35,106 nt of DNA from a virus. The DNA is taken from the IMG/VR virus record IMGVR_UViG_3300021598_000622, positions 1 through 35,106 of that record; one strand, 5' to 3'. The notes below the pieces were generated by a model. That model was not told the origin of the DNA, did no database searches, and saw only the letters and a list, made by a program, of their open reading frames with translations. The position numbers were made by a program, and so were the translations under genes. Shown here piece after piece: positions 1 through 6,940 of this stretch. Within the stretch, counting starts at the first letter, position 1. Each line of letters opens with the position of its first letter.

Positions 1-19
1 TGTTGTTCAAAATATTGTT

Positions 20-295
20 TCATTCTTCAACTCCGAAATGTTTCTTACTCTTGTCAATTAATTTATGAAAATGCCAAATTTTACTTGTATGACATTTAAT
101 CACATCAGCTTTCACAGCAGTGGATTTGAATTCTTCTACCAATTTAATTTCTTCTTCCACAATACTGACAAATTCCCGCACAATCAACTCGGCGAACTTT
201 TGTGTATCAAAGTGTAACTGCCCGTCTACTAGAGCACCATCTACACGATGCGTCCAGCATTGTTTTTCTAATTCACGAATTAGTTGTTCGTTCAT
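20..295 (-). CDS. conserved phage hypothetical protein (91 aa)
   Basis: No function recognised. The protein is charged and probably helical, with an F-A-E-L-I-V-R-E core (about residues 34-41) followed by a Glu/Lys-rich helix. It ends in H-F-G-V-E-E, a pattern I associate with small cytosolic proteins of T4-like aquatic phages. It overlaps the stop of the 152-aa gene upstream by 4 nt (ATGA), so the two are probably translationally coupled. They would share the promoter at 783-811. The start is fixed by this overlap. Confidence 0.7.
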   Translation of the reverse strand: MNEQLIRELEKQCWTHRVDGALVDGQLHFDTQKFAELIVREFVSIVEEEIKLVEEFKSTAVKADVIKCHTSKIWHFHKLIDKSKKHFGVEE

Positions 296-750
296 TTTTT
301 TCTCAATTCATATTGTAGATGATGACGCAGATACTTGATCATTCCGTAGAGTTCTTTGCTGTTTTCAGGACAAAGTTTGGCCCGCCATTCGCTTTTGATC
401 GATACTTGTTTTTTCTGAAGTACGCGAGTTTTAAAGGCAGTACCGGGTTTAGTTATAGTGATTGGGTAATCCTTAAGAGTTTCCCAATACATTCTATTAC
501 CTTTCATTGGCTTACCAAATTTACAGACATAACCGTCAGGGGTAGTAATTGTCCAAGAATCCTTGTCATTCTTCGTCCACGAATAACCTTCAATTACATT
601 TTGAATTTCTAGTTTCTCACTAGCTTCTTTTTGTAACGCAATCAGTCTATTGCTGATTCTCTGCATATCGTGAGGAGTTAGACCCATCAATTGGGCTTGT
701 ACTAGAATACGTTCTTGTTTATCGGTAAGTTGTGCTCTTTGTCGAGGCAT
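292..750 (-). CDS. hypothetical protein (152 aa), first gene of a two-gene unit
   Basis: Function not recognised. It is a basic protein with an N-terminal helical stretch (LTDKQERILVQAQLMGLTP, residues 8-26). The middle is beta-rich with many aromatics (SWTITTPDGYVCKFG), and the C-terminus is basic and helical (YLRHHLQYELRKK). No signal peptide or membrane segment. It is the first gene behind a consensus sigma70-like promoter, which suggests early expression. The stop overlaps the next gene's start by 4 nt. A nucleic-acid-binding role would be guesswork from charge alone. Confidence 0.7.
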   Translation of the reverse strand: MPRQRAQLTDKQERILVQAQLMGLTPHDMQRISNRLIALQKEASEKLEIQNVIEGYSWTKNDKDSWTITTPDGYVCKFGKPMKGNRMYWETLKDYPITITKPGTAFKTRVLQKKQVSIKSEWRAKLCPENSKELYGMIKYLRHHLQYELRKK

Positions 751-782
751 AACAGACTTTCTATACTCGTTGATGATATTTT

Positions 783-811
783 ATTATAACAGAAACTTGC
801 TAGAAAGTCAA
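783..811 (-). promoter_or_regulatory. sigma70-type promoter
   Basis: On the minus strand: TTGACT, 17-nt spacer, TATAAT. The -10 box is perfect, the -35 box matches 5 of 6, and spacing is optimal. It ends 32 nt before the ATG at 750, so it should drive the two genes down to position 20. One of a set of very similar host-like promoters in this window. Confidence 0.8.
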
Positions 812-817
812 AAGTGA

Positions 818-1009
818 CTAAGACCATTTTAAGCCAAACAATACCAAAGTGTTGTCATCAAAATACTGCACGGTCATTCCTTGGAATACGCAGGCATTCT
901 TTTTACACCATTGTTTTAATTCTTCTTCGTGTTCGGCCCAAAATTTGTAATCGGATAGAAAAATAATCCTATTCTTCTTTTCAACAATGAATGTGCTGTT
1001 CAACTCCAC
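818..1009 (-). CDS. small paralogous-family protein (WC...FxLKW type, 63 aa)
   Basis: Function unknown. It belongs to a family repeated in this window. Shared features are a Trp-Cys pair (LKQWCKKN, about residues 32-39), a variable linker, and a C-terminal strand/helix ending L-F-G-L-K-W-S. This copy is the shortest and has a degenerate E-x-D-A segment (FDDNTLVLFGLKW). It overlaps the next family member upstream by 10 nt. It is the last gene of the unit that ends just before the promoter at 783-811. Confidence 0.65.
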   Translation of the reverse strand: MELNSTFIVEKKNRIIFLSDYKFWAEHEEELKQWCKKNACVFQGMTVQYFDDNTLVLFGLKWS

Positions 1010-1260
1010 CTCATAGCAAACATACTAGCATCCTGTTCGTTTTGGAAATACCAAGCACGGCAATTGGATTCTCGTATATCTCTAAATTTGTTTTGGCAAT
1101 GTTCCATACACCAAGTAAGTTTGTCATTGAAGTCATCATCACTGTCTAAACGGACAACATGATACGAATGTAAGATTGACATTAGTTTGTCATCTTCTAA
1201 TAATACAGCACCTACAGTTTTGTGGGCCATATTGATAAAGGATTTTGGATCGTTGCTCAA
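1000..1260 (-). CDS. small paralogous-family protein (WC...FxMRW type, 86 aa)
   Basis: Function unknown. It has the family layout: T-W-C-M-E-H near residue 50 and the C-terminal block Y-F-Q-N-E-Q-D-A-S-M-F-A-M-R-W-S. The spacing from WC to the end resembles the copies at 1660-1920 and 2580-2855. The start overlaps the stop of the upstream gene by 4 nt (ATGA), indicating coupled translation. No membrane segment or signal peptide, so presumably cytosolic. Confidence 0.7.
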   Translation of the reverse strand: MSNDPKSFINMAHKTVGAVLLEDDKLMSILHSYHVVRLDSDDDFNDKLTWCMEHCQNKFRDIRESNCRAWYFQNEQDASMFAMRWS

Positions 1261-1658
1261 TTACCGTACCTTAGCAACCACTCTGTTAGGGCAGGACCCA
1301 TCAACTTTGCTCTTATTTGATATTGGTATCCGTAACTCATGGGATCTGCTATTCGATACCACGTAGGTGTATCAGCAGCGTTCTTCATAACCCATTGACC
1401 AGCATCGCTCTTTTCCCATTCGTATAAAGGTTGAGCAGCATACAGGTCTGGATCTTCAACATCGCCCATTGAAAATGAATGGACTATTATTTCACGACAT
1501 TCTTCCACACGATCTCCTACGATGTTGTACTTATAGTAAGGAGGTCTGTGAGTGTACGGAGAGTGATGTTGGAAATAGCTGTCAGCGAGTTTTTGGTTTA
1601 TCTGTTTAGTATGATCAGGAGCATTTGGCCACATAATGCTTTCTTTAAGACGTCCCAT
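1257..1658 (-). CDS. hypothetical protein (133 aa)
   Basis: Not recognised. The protein is rich in Tyr, Pro and Trp (for example SPYTHRPPYYKYN at about residues 33-45) and looks globular and soluble. It lacks the FxLRW block of its neighbours although it sits inside their cluster. The start follows the stop of that gene's upstream neighbour at 1660 with a single intervening base. The stop overlaps the next gene by 4 nt, so it is embedded in one operon. Confidence 0.65.
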   Translation of the reverse strand: MGRLKESIMWPNAPDHTKQINQKLADSYFQHHSPYTHRPPYYKYNIVGDRVEECREIIVHSFSMGDVEDPDLYAAQPLYEWEKSDAGQWVMKNAADTPTWYRIADPMSYGYQYQIRAKLMGPALTEWLLRYGN

Positions 1659-1659
1659 T

Positions 1660-1920
1660 TTATAGCCATTTTAAAGTAAAATTGATAGCATCGCCATCAT
1701 TTTCAAATACAAAGGTACTTCCCCTGTGTTCAAAATGATGTTTAATATGTTCTTCACACCACATAAGAATATTAATAGAATGCTTTCTACTAAAAAATCT
1801 AGTCAAGGTAACTTTCTTCCATCCGCAGGCTTGGACCAGCATATTGGAAAGAATATCAAAGTCTATTTCACTCTGCATCTGTGTGGCTAGTTCTTGGGTT
1901 ATTTCTTCTTCTAAGTTCAT
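1660..1920 (-). CDS. small paralogous-family protein (WC...FxLKW type, 86 aa)
   Basis: Family member of unknown function. L-M-W-C-E-E-H lies at about residues 52-58. The C-terminal block is F-V-F-E-N-D-G-D-A-I-N-F-T-L-K-W-L, the clearest example of the F-x-F-x-[ND]-x-x-D-A-x-x-F-x-L-[RK]-W consensus. The N-terminus is acidic and helical (LEEEITQELATQMQSEIDFD). It lies in the run of overlapping small genes between the prohibitin-like gene and position 818. Confidence 0.7.
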   Translation of the reverse strand: MNLEEEITQELATQMQSEIDFDILSNMLVQACGWKKVTLTRFFSRKHSINILMWCEEHIKHHFEHRGSTFVFENDGDAINFTLKWL

Positions 1921-1957
1921 AGTCTACTTTTCAAATCTTTTTCAAATACACCCCACC

Positions 1958-2200
1958 CTAAACGAGTCTTTGGTGCGTTCCAGGCATTTTTAAATCTAAA
2001 TTTACTTGAGCAATAGGACTTGTCTTGCCTCTAAGTATGTCTTGTAATTTTAATTTTTCAAGAGTATCTTGATTGAGAGGAGCCCACGATACTCTATCAT
2101 ACAGAGAGTACCCATCACAACAGCTCAATGCTTGATCTCGTATTTTGTTAAAGTCGTATTCGCGGATCATGACTTTACGTCTAAGTGTTCTTATCGCCAT
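1958..2200 (-). CDS. hypothetical protein (80 aa)
   Basis: Not recognised. The N-terminus is basic (MAIRTLRRKVMIREYDF) and is followed by a region with two adjacent cysteines (ALSCCDGYSLYDRVSW). It could start at the internal Met 11 (MIREYDF). The 10-nt overlap with the stop of the upstream gene favours the longer form. No transmembrane segment. Confidence 0.55.
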   Translation of the reverse strand: MAIRTLRRKVMIREYDFNKIRDQALSCCDGYSLYDRVSWAPLNQDTLEKLKLQDILRGKTSPIAQVNLDLKMPGTHQRLV

Positions 2201-2583
2201 TTTAATACAAACACCATTCTATCTACTTCGTTGCGGAACCAAAACTTGCGATTGTTCATGTACCAACGCTGTGCTGGTATTGGTGCCGGCCCCGAGTCCC
2301 ATATCTTATCCCCAGGAGCACCAAATGTTTCGTGACACCATTGTTCCATTTCTAACCAGGAACCACCCACGGGCTCAACACAATAGTACCTAGCACCGTA
2401 GACTGTGCCTTCTGTGAGCTTAAGATCTTCCACAGGGCGAGCATGAAGATCTTCCCACAGTCGTTGAAAGGCCTGAGCAGAAAAGGCACTCTTGCCTAAA
2501 TTGCGTCCAGTAATTGTTGTCATACCTTTACCTTTATACTGTGTCATTTTATCTAAAAGGTTTAGTTGCCACGGTTGTATCAT
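2191..2583 (-). CDS. paralogous-family protein, long form (130 aa)
   Basis: Longest member of the local family. E-Q-W-C-H-E lies near residues 82-87, and the C-terminus is W-Y-M-N-N-R-K-F-W-F-R-N-E-V-D-R-M-V-F-V-L-K-W-R. In place of D-A it has D-R. The N-terminal 70 residues (MIQPWQLNLLDKMTQYKGKGMTTITGRNLGKS) are not shared with the others and include a Gly/Lys/Ser-rich stretch. That stretch looks like a P-loop at first glance but lacks the GxxxxGK[ST] spacing. The start overlaps the upstream stop by 4 nt. Confidence 0.7.
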   Translation of the reverse strand: MIQPWQLNLLDKMTQYKGKGMTTITGRNLGKSAFSAQAFQRLWEDLHARPVEDLKLTEGTVYGARYYCVEPVGGSWLEMEQWCHETFGAPGDKIWDSGPAPIPAQRWYMNNRKFWFRNEVDRMVFVLKWR

Positions 2584-2855
2584 TTCAATCTATTTCCTTC
2601 TGCGGTGCCCCAACGTAGCATAAACATTGTAGCATCTCTGTCGTTTTCAAATTGAAAATATAGTGCGTGGACATGCTCTAATCGCCAAAGTCCAGAACAA
2701 TTATCTTCACACCACTTTCTCATGAGATCTAAAGATTCATATCCTATTGTGTCAAAGTTGATACGATAACTAAAGACAGCTCGAGATCTTGTAGCTAAAA
2801 CTTGTTTAAGTTTAGTCCCAAGTTCTATGTCGTTCGGCAATCCATTCTCTTCCAT
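2580..2855 (-). CDS. small paralogous-family protein (WC...FxLRW type, 91 aa)
   Basis: The start is set at 2855 (MEENGLPN), not the first in-frame start at 2882, because GAGG lies 6 nt upstream of this ATG. Family features are clear: M-R-K-W-C-E-D-N in the middle, then Y-F-Q-F-E-N-D-R-D-A-T-M-F-M-L-R-W-G, followed by a short extension TAEGNRLK absent from the others. It overlaps the end of the 108-aa gene upstream (stop at 2812) and the start of the next gene. Function unknown. Confidence 0.7.
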   Translation of the reverse strand: MEENGLPNDIELGTKLKQVLATRSRAVFSYRINFDTIGYESLDLMRKWCEDNCSGLWRLEHVHALYFQFENDRDATMFMLRWGTAEGNRLK

Positions 2856-3138
2856 CGTATTCCTCAACAATCCAATCAACATCTGCAGGAATCTCTACGA
2901 TTTTTAATTCGGCGTAAGAACCGTTGGCTTTTTCGCCCATTTCATTGATTATTTGAATTAGATAGGGATCGTCTCTTGATATATCTCGATCCCAAAATTT
3001 TTCATCAGTTATACCGGTGAGCTCTCGATATTTTTCAATTGCTTGATCACTAAGGCTAAATCCGCCGTGGCAAATGTTAATCACCACTCGGCGGATTCCT
3101 TTTATTTCTTCAATAAGTCTTTGATTAGTTAAAGTCAT
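2812..3138 (-). CDS. conserved phage hypothetical protein (108 aa)
   Basis: Function unknown. An N-terminal hydrophobic/basic strand (RRVVINICHGGFSLS, about residues 16-30) is followed by helical segments. The C-terminal signature V-E-E-Y-D-G-R-E-W-I-A-E-x-H-R-T-W resembles C-terminal blocks I recall from small proteins of aquatic T4-like phages. The ATG overlaps the upstream stop by 4 nt. The 3' end overlaps the true start of the 91-aa neighbour by about 44 nt. Confidence 0.7.
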   Translation of the reverse strand: MTLTNQRLIEEIKGIRRVVINICHGGFSLSDQAIEKYRELTGITDEKFWDRDISRDDPYLIQIINEMGEKANGSYAELKIVEIPADVDWIVEEYDGREWIAERHRTWD

Positions 3139-3395
3139 TGATAAACAGCAGGTTTAAATCCAGTATTAGGTTGTTTGTTTCCTTTTGTGGATTCTTCAAC
3201 AAACACAATGTTATATCCGTCAAACACAGTGTCAATTGATTCATTGGGACCTATGCCTTTTTGTACTCGGCGTAGTTTAACTTCTATAGAGGAAATTTTT
3301 TTACCTGTTTGTTCTTCTACTATTTTTTTTATTATTTCCTCTACAATAGTTGAAGATATATCAGTTGTCATAGTGATATTGAAATTATAATTCAT
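3135..3395 (-). CDS. hypothetical protein (86 aa)
   Basis: Not recognised. The layout is beta-helix-beta: a strand (NYNFNITM), an amphipathic helix (TIVEEIIKKIVEEQTG, residues 17-32), then strands SSIEVKLRRVQKG and DGYNIVFVEE. The alternation suggests a small alpha/beta cytosolic domain. It sits directly downstream of the 44-aa membrane ORF at 3401-3535 and overlaps its downstream neighbour by 4 nt. Confidence 0.65.
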   Translation of the reverse strand: MNYNFNITMTTDISSTIVEEIIKKIVEEQTGKKISSIEVKLRRVQKGIGPNESIDTVFDGYNIVFVEESTKGNKQPNTGFKPAVYQ

Positions 3396-3400
3396 AATTA

Positions 3401-3535
3401 TTAATCTTTCTTTTCTTGTTTCTGTTGCTTATCCTGCTCAACAGTTTCTGGTTTCCAGATTTGATCTTTAATATAACTGGCTCCAAACCACCCCCAGGCG
3501 GAGAAAAAACCCCACATCATAATTTCTAATATCAC
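3401..3535 (-). CDS. small membrane protein (44 aa)
   Basis: The GTG start at 3535 is chosen because AGAGG lies 7 nt upstream; ATG codons five and six codons later are alternatives. The N-terminal half is hydrophobic and aromatic (MMWGFFSAWGWFGASYI), consistent with one membrane segment. The tail is short and very charged (EQDKQQKQEKKD). It fills the gap between the prohibitin-like gene and the 86-aa gene and reads in the same direction. Function unknown. Confidence 0.6.
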   Translation of the reverse strand: MILEIMMWGFFSAWGWFGASYIKDQIWKPETVEQDKQQKQEKKD

Positions 3536-3563
3536 TAATTAACCTCTAAGAAATAATCCTACA

Positions 3564-4361
3564 TTATTGTTTGGGTAACATCAAAGCGTTAAAGTTTGAA
3601 GGCACTACAATAGTCTGCACTTGACCGTTCTTAATACCTTCGGAGATATTTAACATGGCTTGGGCCTGCATGAATGCAATTGATGCACCTGAGTTGTTAG
3701 CCAATGCTGCCATACGACGGCTTTCGGCTTCAGCAGTCTTAACTTCAACTTCCTTCTGCTTCAACTCGTTCTTTGAACGAACTAATGCGTTAGCTGATTC
3801 AACCACACTGTCTGCTGGCACAACATTACGAATCAGCACTTGACTAATCATAATAGTACCGTCCAACTTTTCTTCTGACAAGTTGCGAACGATCTCGTCT
3901 TGGATGAACTTCTCCATTTCGCCACGATTGTCTGCCATGTCCAAGGCTTCGTACTTACGTGCGGCTTTGTAGATAGCATTACGAGCATTCTGAACAATGT
4001 AGTTATACATCACATAAGTGTCGCCTTTGAAGTCAGCGTGGAAAGCCTTGTTCTTGGTAGCATACAGTTCTGATACTTGTTGTGGGTTGATGTTGTAAAC
4101 AACCACAGCATCAAAGTCTTTCATTGTGCTATTATCTTTGGCCACAGGAGTCATGTTCTCTAGTGTGACGTTGACATCCTTGATAGGGAATGTAAGCACG
4201 TCGCCAATCAATACCTGATTAAACGAACCAGGCAATAGTTCACCAGGTTGAACCTGTTTGTCAAAACCAACTCGTACACCAACCTCACCGGTTTCAATAC
4301 GAGTACAGCCAGTTGCCAACACAGCGGCAGCGATAAGGCCAAGAGTTGCGATACGTTTCAT
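3564..4361 (-). CDS. prohibitin-like SPFH/band-7 lipoprotein
   Basis: Product of 265 aa with the SPFH (band 7) layout. It opens with a lipoprotein signal peptide whose lipobox is L-A-T-G-C (Cys 19). The phrase E-T-G-E-V-G-V-R-V-G-F typical of prohibitin-like N-termini follows. A beta-rich SPFH domain runs to about residue 170. An Ala/Glu/Lys-rich coiled coil covers about 180-225 (ELKQKEVEVKTAEAESRRMAALAN), with a conserved-looking end (FNALMLPKQ). Such proteins form membrane-attached rings that modulate proteases; phage copies are known in T4-like aquatic phages, with unproven role. The lipid anchor, rather than a transmembrane helix, would place it outside the cytoplasmic membrane. A strong promoter lies at 4414-4442, and an AAGGA ribosome site precedes the ATG. 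Confidence 0.9.
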   Translation of the reverse strand: MKRIATLGLIAAAVLATGCTRIETGEVGVRVGFDKQVQPGELLPGSFNQVLIGDVLTFPIKDVNVTLENMTPVAKDNSTMKDFDAVVVYNINPQQVSELYATKNKAFHADFKGDTYVMYNYIVQNARNAIYKAARKYEALDMADNRGEMEKFIQDEIVRNLSEEKLDGTIMISQVLIRNVVPADSVVESANALVRSKNELKQKEVEVKTAEAESRRMAALANNSGASIAFMQAQAMLNISEGIKNGQVQTIVVPSNFNALMLPKQ

Positions 4362-4373
4362 GTGTGTAAATCC

Positions 4374-4550
4374 TTAAAATAAAAAAACAAATAGCGATAA
4401 TGCTATGAAAGTTAGTGTAGCAAGACCTAGACTGTATGTCAAGGTTTTTATACTATTCCAACGTTCTTTTCCTGAAGTATATCTCCAAGATTCGATTACA
4501 AAATGAAATACAACAGCAACAACTAAGAACGACAGTACAACTTTAATCAT
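4374..4550 (-). CDS. small two-pass membrane protein (58 aa)
   Basis: Two hydrophobic segments (VVLSFLVVAVVFHFVI, residues 4-19, and LGLATLTFIALSLFVFLF, 41-58) flank a basic loop (SWRYTSGKERWNSIK). The ATG overlaps the stop of the 169-aa gene by 4 nt (ATGA), making it the last gene of the operon that starts at 8512. The promoter for the prohibitin-like gene lies inside its coding sequence. Function unknown. Confidence 0.65.
   Translation of the reverse strand: MIKVVLSFLVVAVVFHFVIESWRYTSGKERWNSIKTLTYSLGLATLTFIALSLFVFLF
4414..4442 (-). promoter_or_regulatory. sigma70-type promoter for the prohibitin-like gene
   Basis: Minus strand TTGACA, 17-nt spacer, TACACT: a perfect -35, a 5/6 -10 and optimal spacing. 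It lies within the 58-aa ORF and about 50 nt upstream of the ATG at 4361. It would also feed the overlapping small genes down to 818. Confidence 0.8.
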
Positions 4551-5056
4551 GCTTGGTGTTCCTTGATTGCTGATTTTACAGCTTCCTCAACTAATTGATT
4601 AAATGTTATATCTTTATCATGTGCAAATTTCATGTAACGAAATAGTTCGTCATCCGTAAATTCTACTTGAACTTGAACCCGAGTGTCGTAATCTTCCTCA
4701 TTTACAATTGCCTGTGCTTTTTCTAAAAAGTCTTCATCGACATCTAGATCAACATAATTAACATCATCCCATGCTTGATTACCTAACACACCACGATCCT
4801 CAGATTCGTCATCGTGATCCGTCTTATAATCAGTATTAATCAATCTATAGGCACGTTGATTTTTATAATCATATGCGCTGGCTTCGTAGACTTCTTGAGT
4901 TTTAGTATCGAATACAATACTAACAGAATGCCCGTCTTGATCGCCAGACCATGAATCTAATCTATAAGCATTAGGACCGTAGCATTGCCACATATACTCA
5001 CTACCTTCAGTGATACGGTAGTCAACGGTTTCCATGAACTGTTTTAAGGTAATCAT
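4547..5056 (-). CDS. conserved T4-like phage hypothetical protein (169 aa)
   Basis: Function unknown. The N-terminal region (YRITEGSEYMWQCYGPNAY..., residues 12-60) contains a strand-rich segment with S-V-S-I-V-F-D-T-K-T-Q-E-V-Y. The middle is acidic (HDDESEDRG...DDVNYVDLDVDED). The final 40 residues (strand, helix, helix: FTDDELFRYMKFAHDKDITFNQLVEEAVKSAI) resemble a ribbon-helix-helix end, which is suggestive only. I recall the family as recurrent in aquatic T4-like phages. It is coupled by 4-nt overlaps at both ends. Confidence 0.75.
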   Translation of the reverse strand: MITLKQFMETVDYRITEGSEYMWQCYGPNAYRLDSWSGDQDGHSVSIVFDTKTQEVYEASAYDYKNQRAYRLINTDYKTDHDDESEDRGVLGNQAWDDVNYVDLDVDEDFLEKAQAIVNEEDYDTRVQVQVEFTDDELFRYMKFAHDKDITFNQLVEEAVKSAIKEHQA

Positions 5057-5265
5057 TTCTTAAGTTCCTTTTCTTTAGGTTGATCCATTAAAGGTTCTTG
5101 ATGCATGAACTGCGGAGGATATACATCAAATTTCCACATCTTAACAGGTTTCCAATACCTATGAAGAATATTGTTAATAATAACTAATCCCACAACTATA
5201 ACTATAAAACCAATCATAGTTAAAACACTACCTGCTAAAAATACTGCTGCTTGATTCATATCCAT
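5053..5265 (-). CDS. small single-pass membrane protein (70 aa)
   Basis: One long hydrophobic segment (AVFLAGSVLTMIGFIVIVVGLVIINNIL, about residues 7-34) is followed by a cytosolic-looking tail HRYWKPVKMW and a charged end (KEKELKK). This pattern fits small conserved membrane proteins of T4-like aquatic phages; function is unknown. Its start shares one base with the upstream stop and its stop overlaps the next gene by 4 nt. Confidence 0.7.
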   Translation of the reverse strand: MDMNQAAVFLAGSVLTMIGFIVIVVGLVIINNILHRYWKPVKMWKFDVYPPQFMHQEPLMDQPKEKELKK

Positions 5266-5657
5266 TACTTCTCTTCCTTTGGTTGATAATTTTCTGTTCT
5301 GGCTCGTTTATAATCAAACCAGGATAATATTTCTTGTGGTTCTTTACCTTCACATGTTTTAGTAATATGATATGACATTATATTTTTTAGATATGAATAA
5401 ACATCATGATCCATTATCTTACTGTCCCAAGCTCGAGTTTCAAATGCGTTAGTATAATATAATTTCTTATAATTTGTCAACCTTGCATTTTTCATTTCTG
5501 GAGTAGCATAAATTCCAAACTGTTCTACTGCCATAGCAAGTGCATAGCTGTGTGGCATAACAACACCATTCCAATAGACGATATAATCATCGTGATGTTC
5601 TAGATACATTAAAACTGGTCTTGGATCTAATAAACTCCAACTGTGTTCTGCTCTCAT
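5265..5657 (-). CDS. hypothetical protein (130 aa)
   Basis: Not recognised. Aromatic-rich soluble protein (DDYIVYWNGVVMPHSYALAMAVEQFG, residues 23-48) with a helical C-terminal half and charged tail. It is embedded in the operon between the nucleotidyltransferase-like gene (4-nt overlap) and the 70-aa membrane protein (1-nt overlap). No signal peptide. Confidence 0.65.
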   Translation of the reverse strand: MRAEHSWSLLDPRPVLMYLEHHDDYIVYWNGVVMPHSYALAMAVEQFGIYATPEMKNARLTNYKKLYYTNAFETRAWDSKIMDHDVYSYLKNIMSYHITKTCEGKEPQEILSWFDYKRARTENYQPKEEK

Positions 5658-6289
5658 AGATAATCCTCTGCAGGGTTAAATTCCCAACGACCTACTGGAT
5701 TGTGTTGAATTGCTTCTAATAATCCGTCTACTGGACGATACCCGTAGGTCCAATATTTGATAAGGCGCTTGAGTGCATCTGCTTGTAAAGGCATACGCAT
5801 TCTTAAGTTGCGTTCACGAATATCCTTGGCTGTATGATTGCCTAACAAGTAGGTATTTCCATCAGTAGCAACTTGACAAACTGATAGATCAAAACTATCA
5901 ATGACTTTTTGCATATCAGTAAAATAGTTTTTCTTAATTATTTGTACAGTCCATGTCTGATCATCTTTTGAAACTTCTAATGTAACAGCGTTATCTGATT
6001 TGTATTTTTCTGTACAGGCCATTGAAGCAAAAATTTTCTGTTGTAACTGCTCTGCCTGCATGGGAGAAGAACAATATACATCTATGTCGCTTTCCCCTAC
6101 AGGAATTCCTTGATACCAACGTAAACCAGCACCGCCAGCAATCCAAGGACCTTTTTCAAAATTAGGATTGATTACAGATACTGGAAACCAATCTTGATAA
6201 TGGATAGTTGGATATCGTACTACTTGAATACTAGGAAGATTCCTAGTTTTATCTTCATATGACCAAATATCACCTAAATTAAAACTCAT
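5654..6289 (-). CDS. nucleotidyltransferase-fold protein
   Basis: The start is set at 6289 (MSFNLGDIW) because its ATG overlaps the stop of the 59-aa gene upstream by 4 nt. An in-frame start at 6364 would add 25 residues overlapping that gene. The 211-aa product carries the polymerase-beta-type nucleotidyltransferase signature: I-A-G-G-A-G-L-R-W, then G-E-S-D-I-D-V-Y (two acidic metal ligands), then a later strand with D-L-S-V-C-Q-V. These enzymes transfer nucleotides to RNA, protein or small molecules; the acceptor cannot be told from sequence. The C-terminal region (LKRLIKYWTYGYRPVDGLL) is helical. Operon neighbours give no clear substrate. Confidence 0.7.
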   Translation of the reverse strand: MSFNLGDIWSYEDKTRNLPSIQVVRYPTIHYQDWFPVSVINPNFEKGPWIAGGAGLRWYQGIPVGESDIDVYCSSPMQAEQLQQKIFASMACTEKYKSDNAVTLEVSKDDQTWTVQIIKKNYFTDMQKVIDSFDLSVCQVATDGNTYLLGNHTAKDIRERNLRMRMPLQADALKRLIKYWTYGYRPVDGLLEAIQHNPVGRWEFNPAEDYL

Positions 6290-6465
6290 GAGCAATGCCT
6301 TACTAACTGTCCAATAACAGCAACTACCATATACATACCAATAATAGCCAGACCAACAGTCCAAACAATTTTAGATGTTTCTTCTCGATGACTGCGCCAG
6401 TCCATAAAGGTACAACCACTGCCAAACAAAGAAGCAAATCCAATTATTAATAATGGTAGTGCCAT
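6286..6465 (-). CDS. small membrane protein (59 aa)
   Basis: ATG at 6465 preceded by AGGAG at good spacing. Two hydrophobic stretches (LPLLIIGFASLFGSGC and IVWTVGLAIIGMYMVVAVIGQLV) flank a charged loop (MDWRSHREETSK). The first resembles a weak lipoprotein signal ending G-S-G-C, so a lipoprotein is possible. Its TGA overlaps the ATG of the nucleotidyltransferase-like gene (ATGA), and the upstream gene stops 2 nt before its start. Function unknown. Confidence 0.7.
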   Translation of the reverse strand: MALPLLIIGFASLFGSGCTFMDWRSHREETSKIVWTVGLAIIGMYMVVAVIGQLVRHCS

Positions 6466-6466
6466 T

Positions 6467-6940
6467 TTAATCTCCTGTATTTTCTTTTGTAAGTTCGCAC
6501 ATTAACATAAAATGATCATACGCCTTTCGAACACTTTCATGTTTTAAAAGTTTATCTGCTTCTTCCTGCATAGCTTTAATACCTGCTTCTGCACAATCAT
6601 GAATGCTCAATCCTTGTAAGGTACAAAGTTCATCGCCAAATGCTTTGGCCAATGCTTCCCAGGCTTTCTTCTGCTGAGGAGTAATTGGAGAACGAGGAGG
6701 ACGTAGTTCAGCGGCTTTGGCGATAGCCCTACAGATTTTGTCTTCGGCAACACGACCCGCAGCAATCATAGGAGCATAAGCTGGATCAATCTTAAAGCGA
6801 CGACTAGTGCCGCCGGGGTATACAGACACAAGATGATCCCCTTTGGGGAAACTATCTAATAGTTCGTTGTCATATTCTGCTACCGGAATATAACGGCGAC
6901 CTTCTTTTCTATAAAATAGGATGGGGGATTTGGAAATCAT
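6467..6940 (-). CDS. conserved T4-like phage hypothetical protein (157 aa)
   Basis: Function unknown; I recall close relatives as recurrent in aquatic T4-like phages. Recognisable blocks: Y-I-P-V-A-E-Y-D near the start, V-Y-P-G-G-T-S-R-R-F-x-I-D-P-A-Y-A (about 40-56), A-A-G-R-V-A-E-D-x-I-x-R-A-I, L-R-P-P-R-S-P-I-T-P-Q-Q-K-K-A-W, and a helical end. Soluble, no signal peptide. It starts 32 nt inside the end of the DD-peptidase gene. Confidence 0.8.
   Translation of the reverse strand: MISKSPILFYRKEGRRYIPVAEYDNELLDSFPKGDHLVSVYPGGTSRRFKIDPAYAPMIAAGRVAEDKICRAIAKAAELRPPRSPITPQQKKAWEALAKAFGDELCTLQGLSIHDCAEAGIKAMQEEADKLLKHESVRKAYDHFMLMCELTKENTGD

Noticed and set aside
2191-2583. P-loop (Walker A) in the 130-aa paralogous-family protein
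   Set aside because: TITGRNLGKS lacks the GxxxxGK[ST] spacing, and no Walker B is seen.
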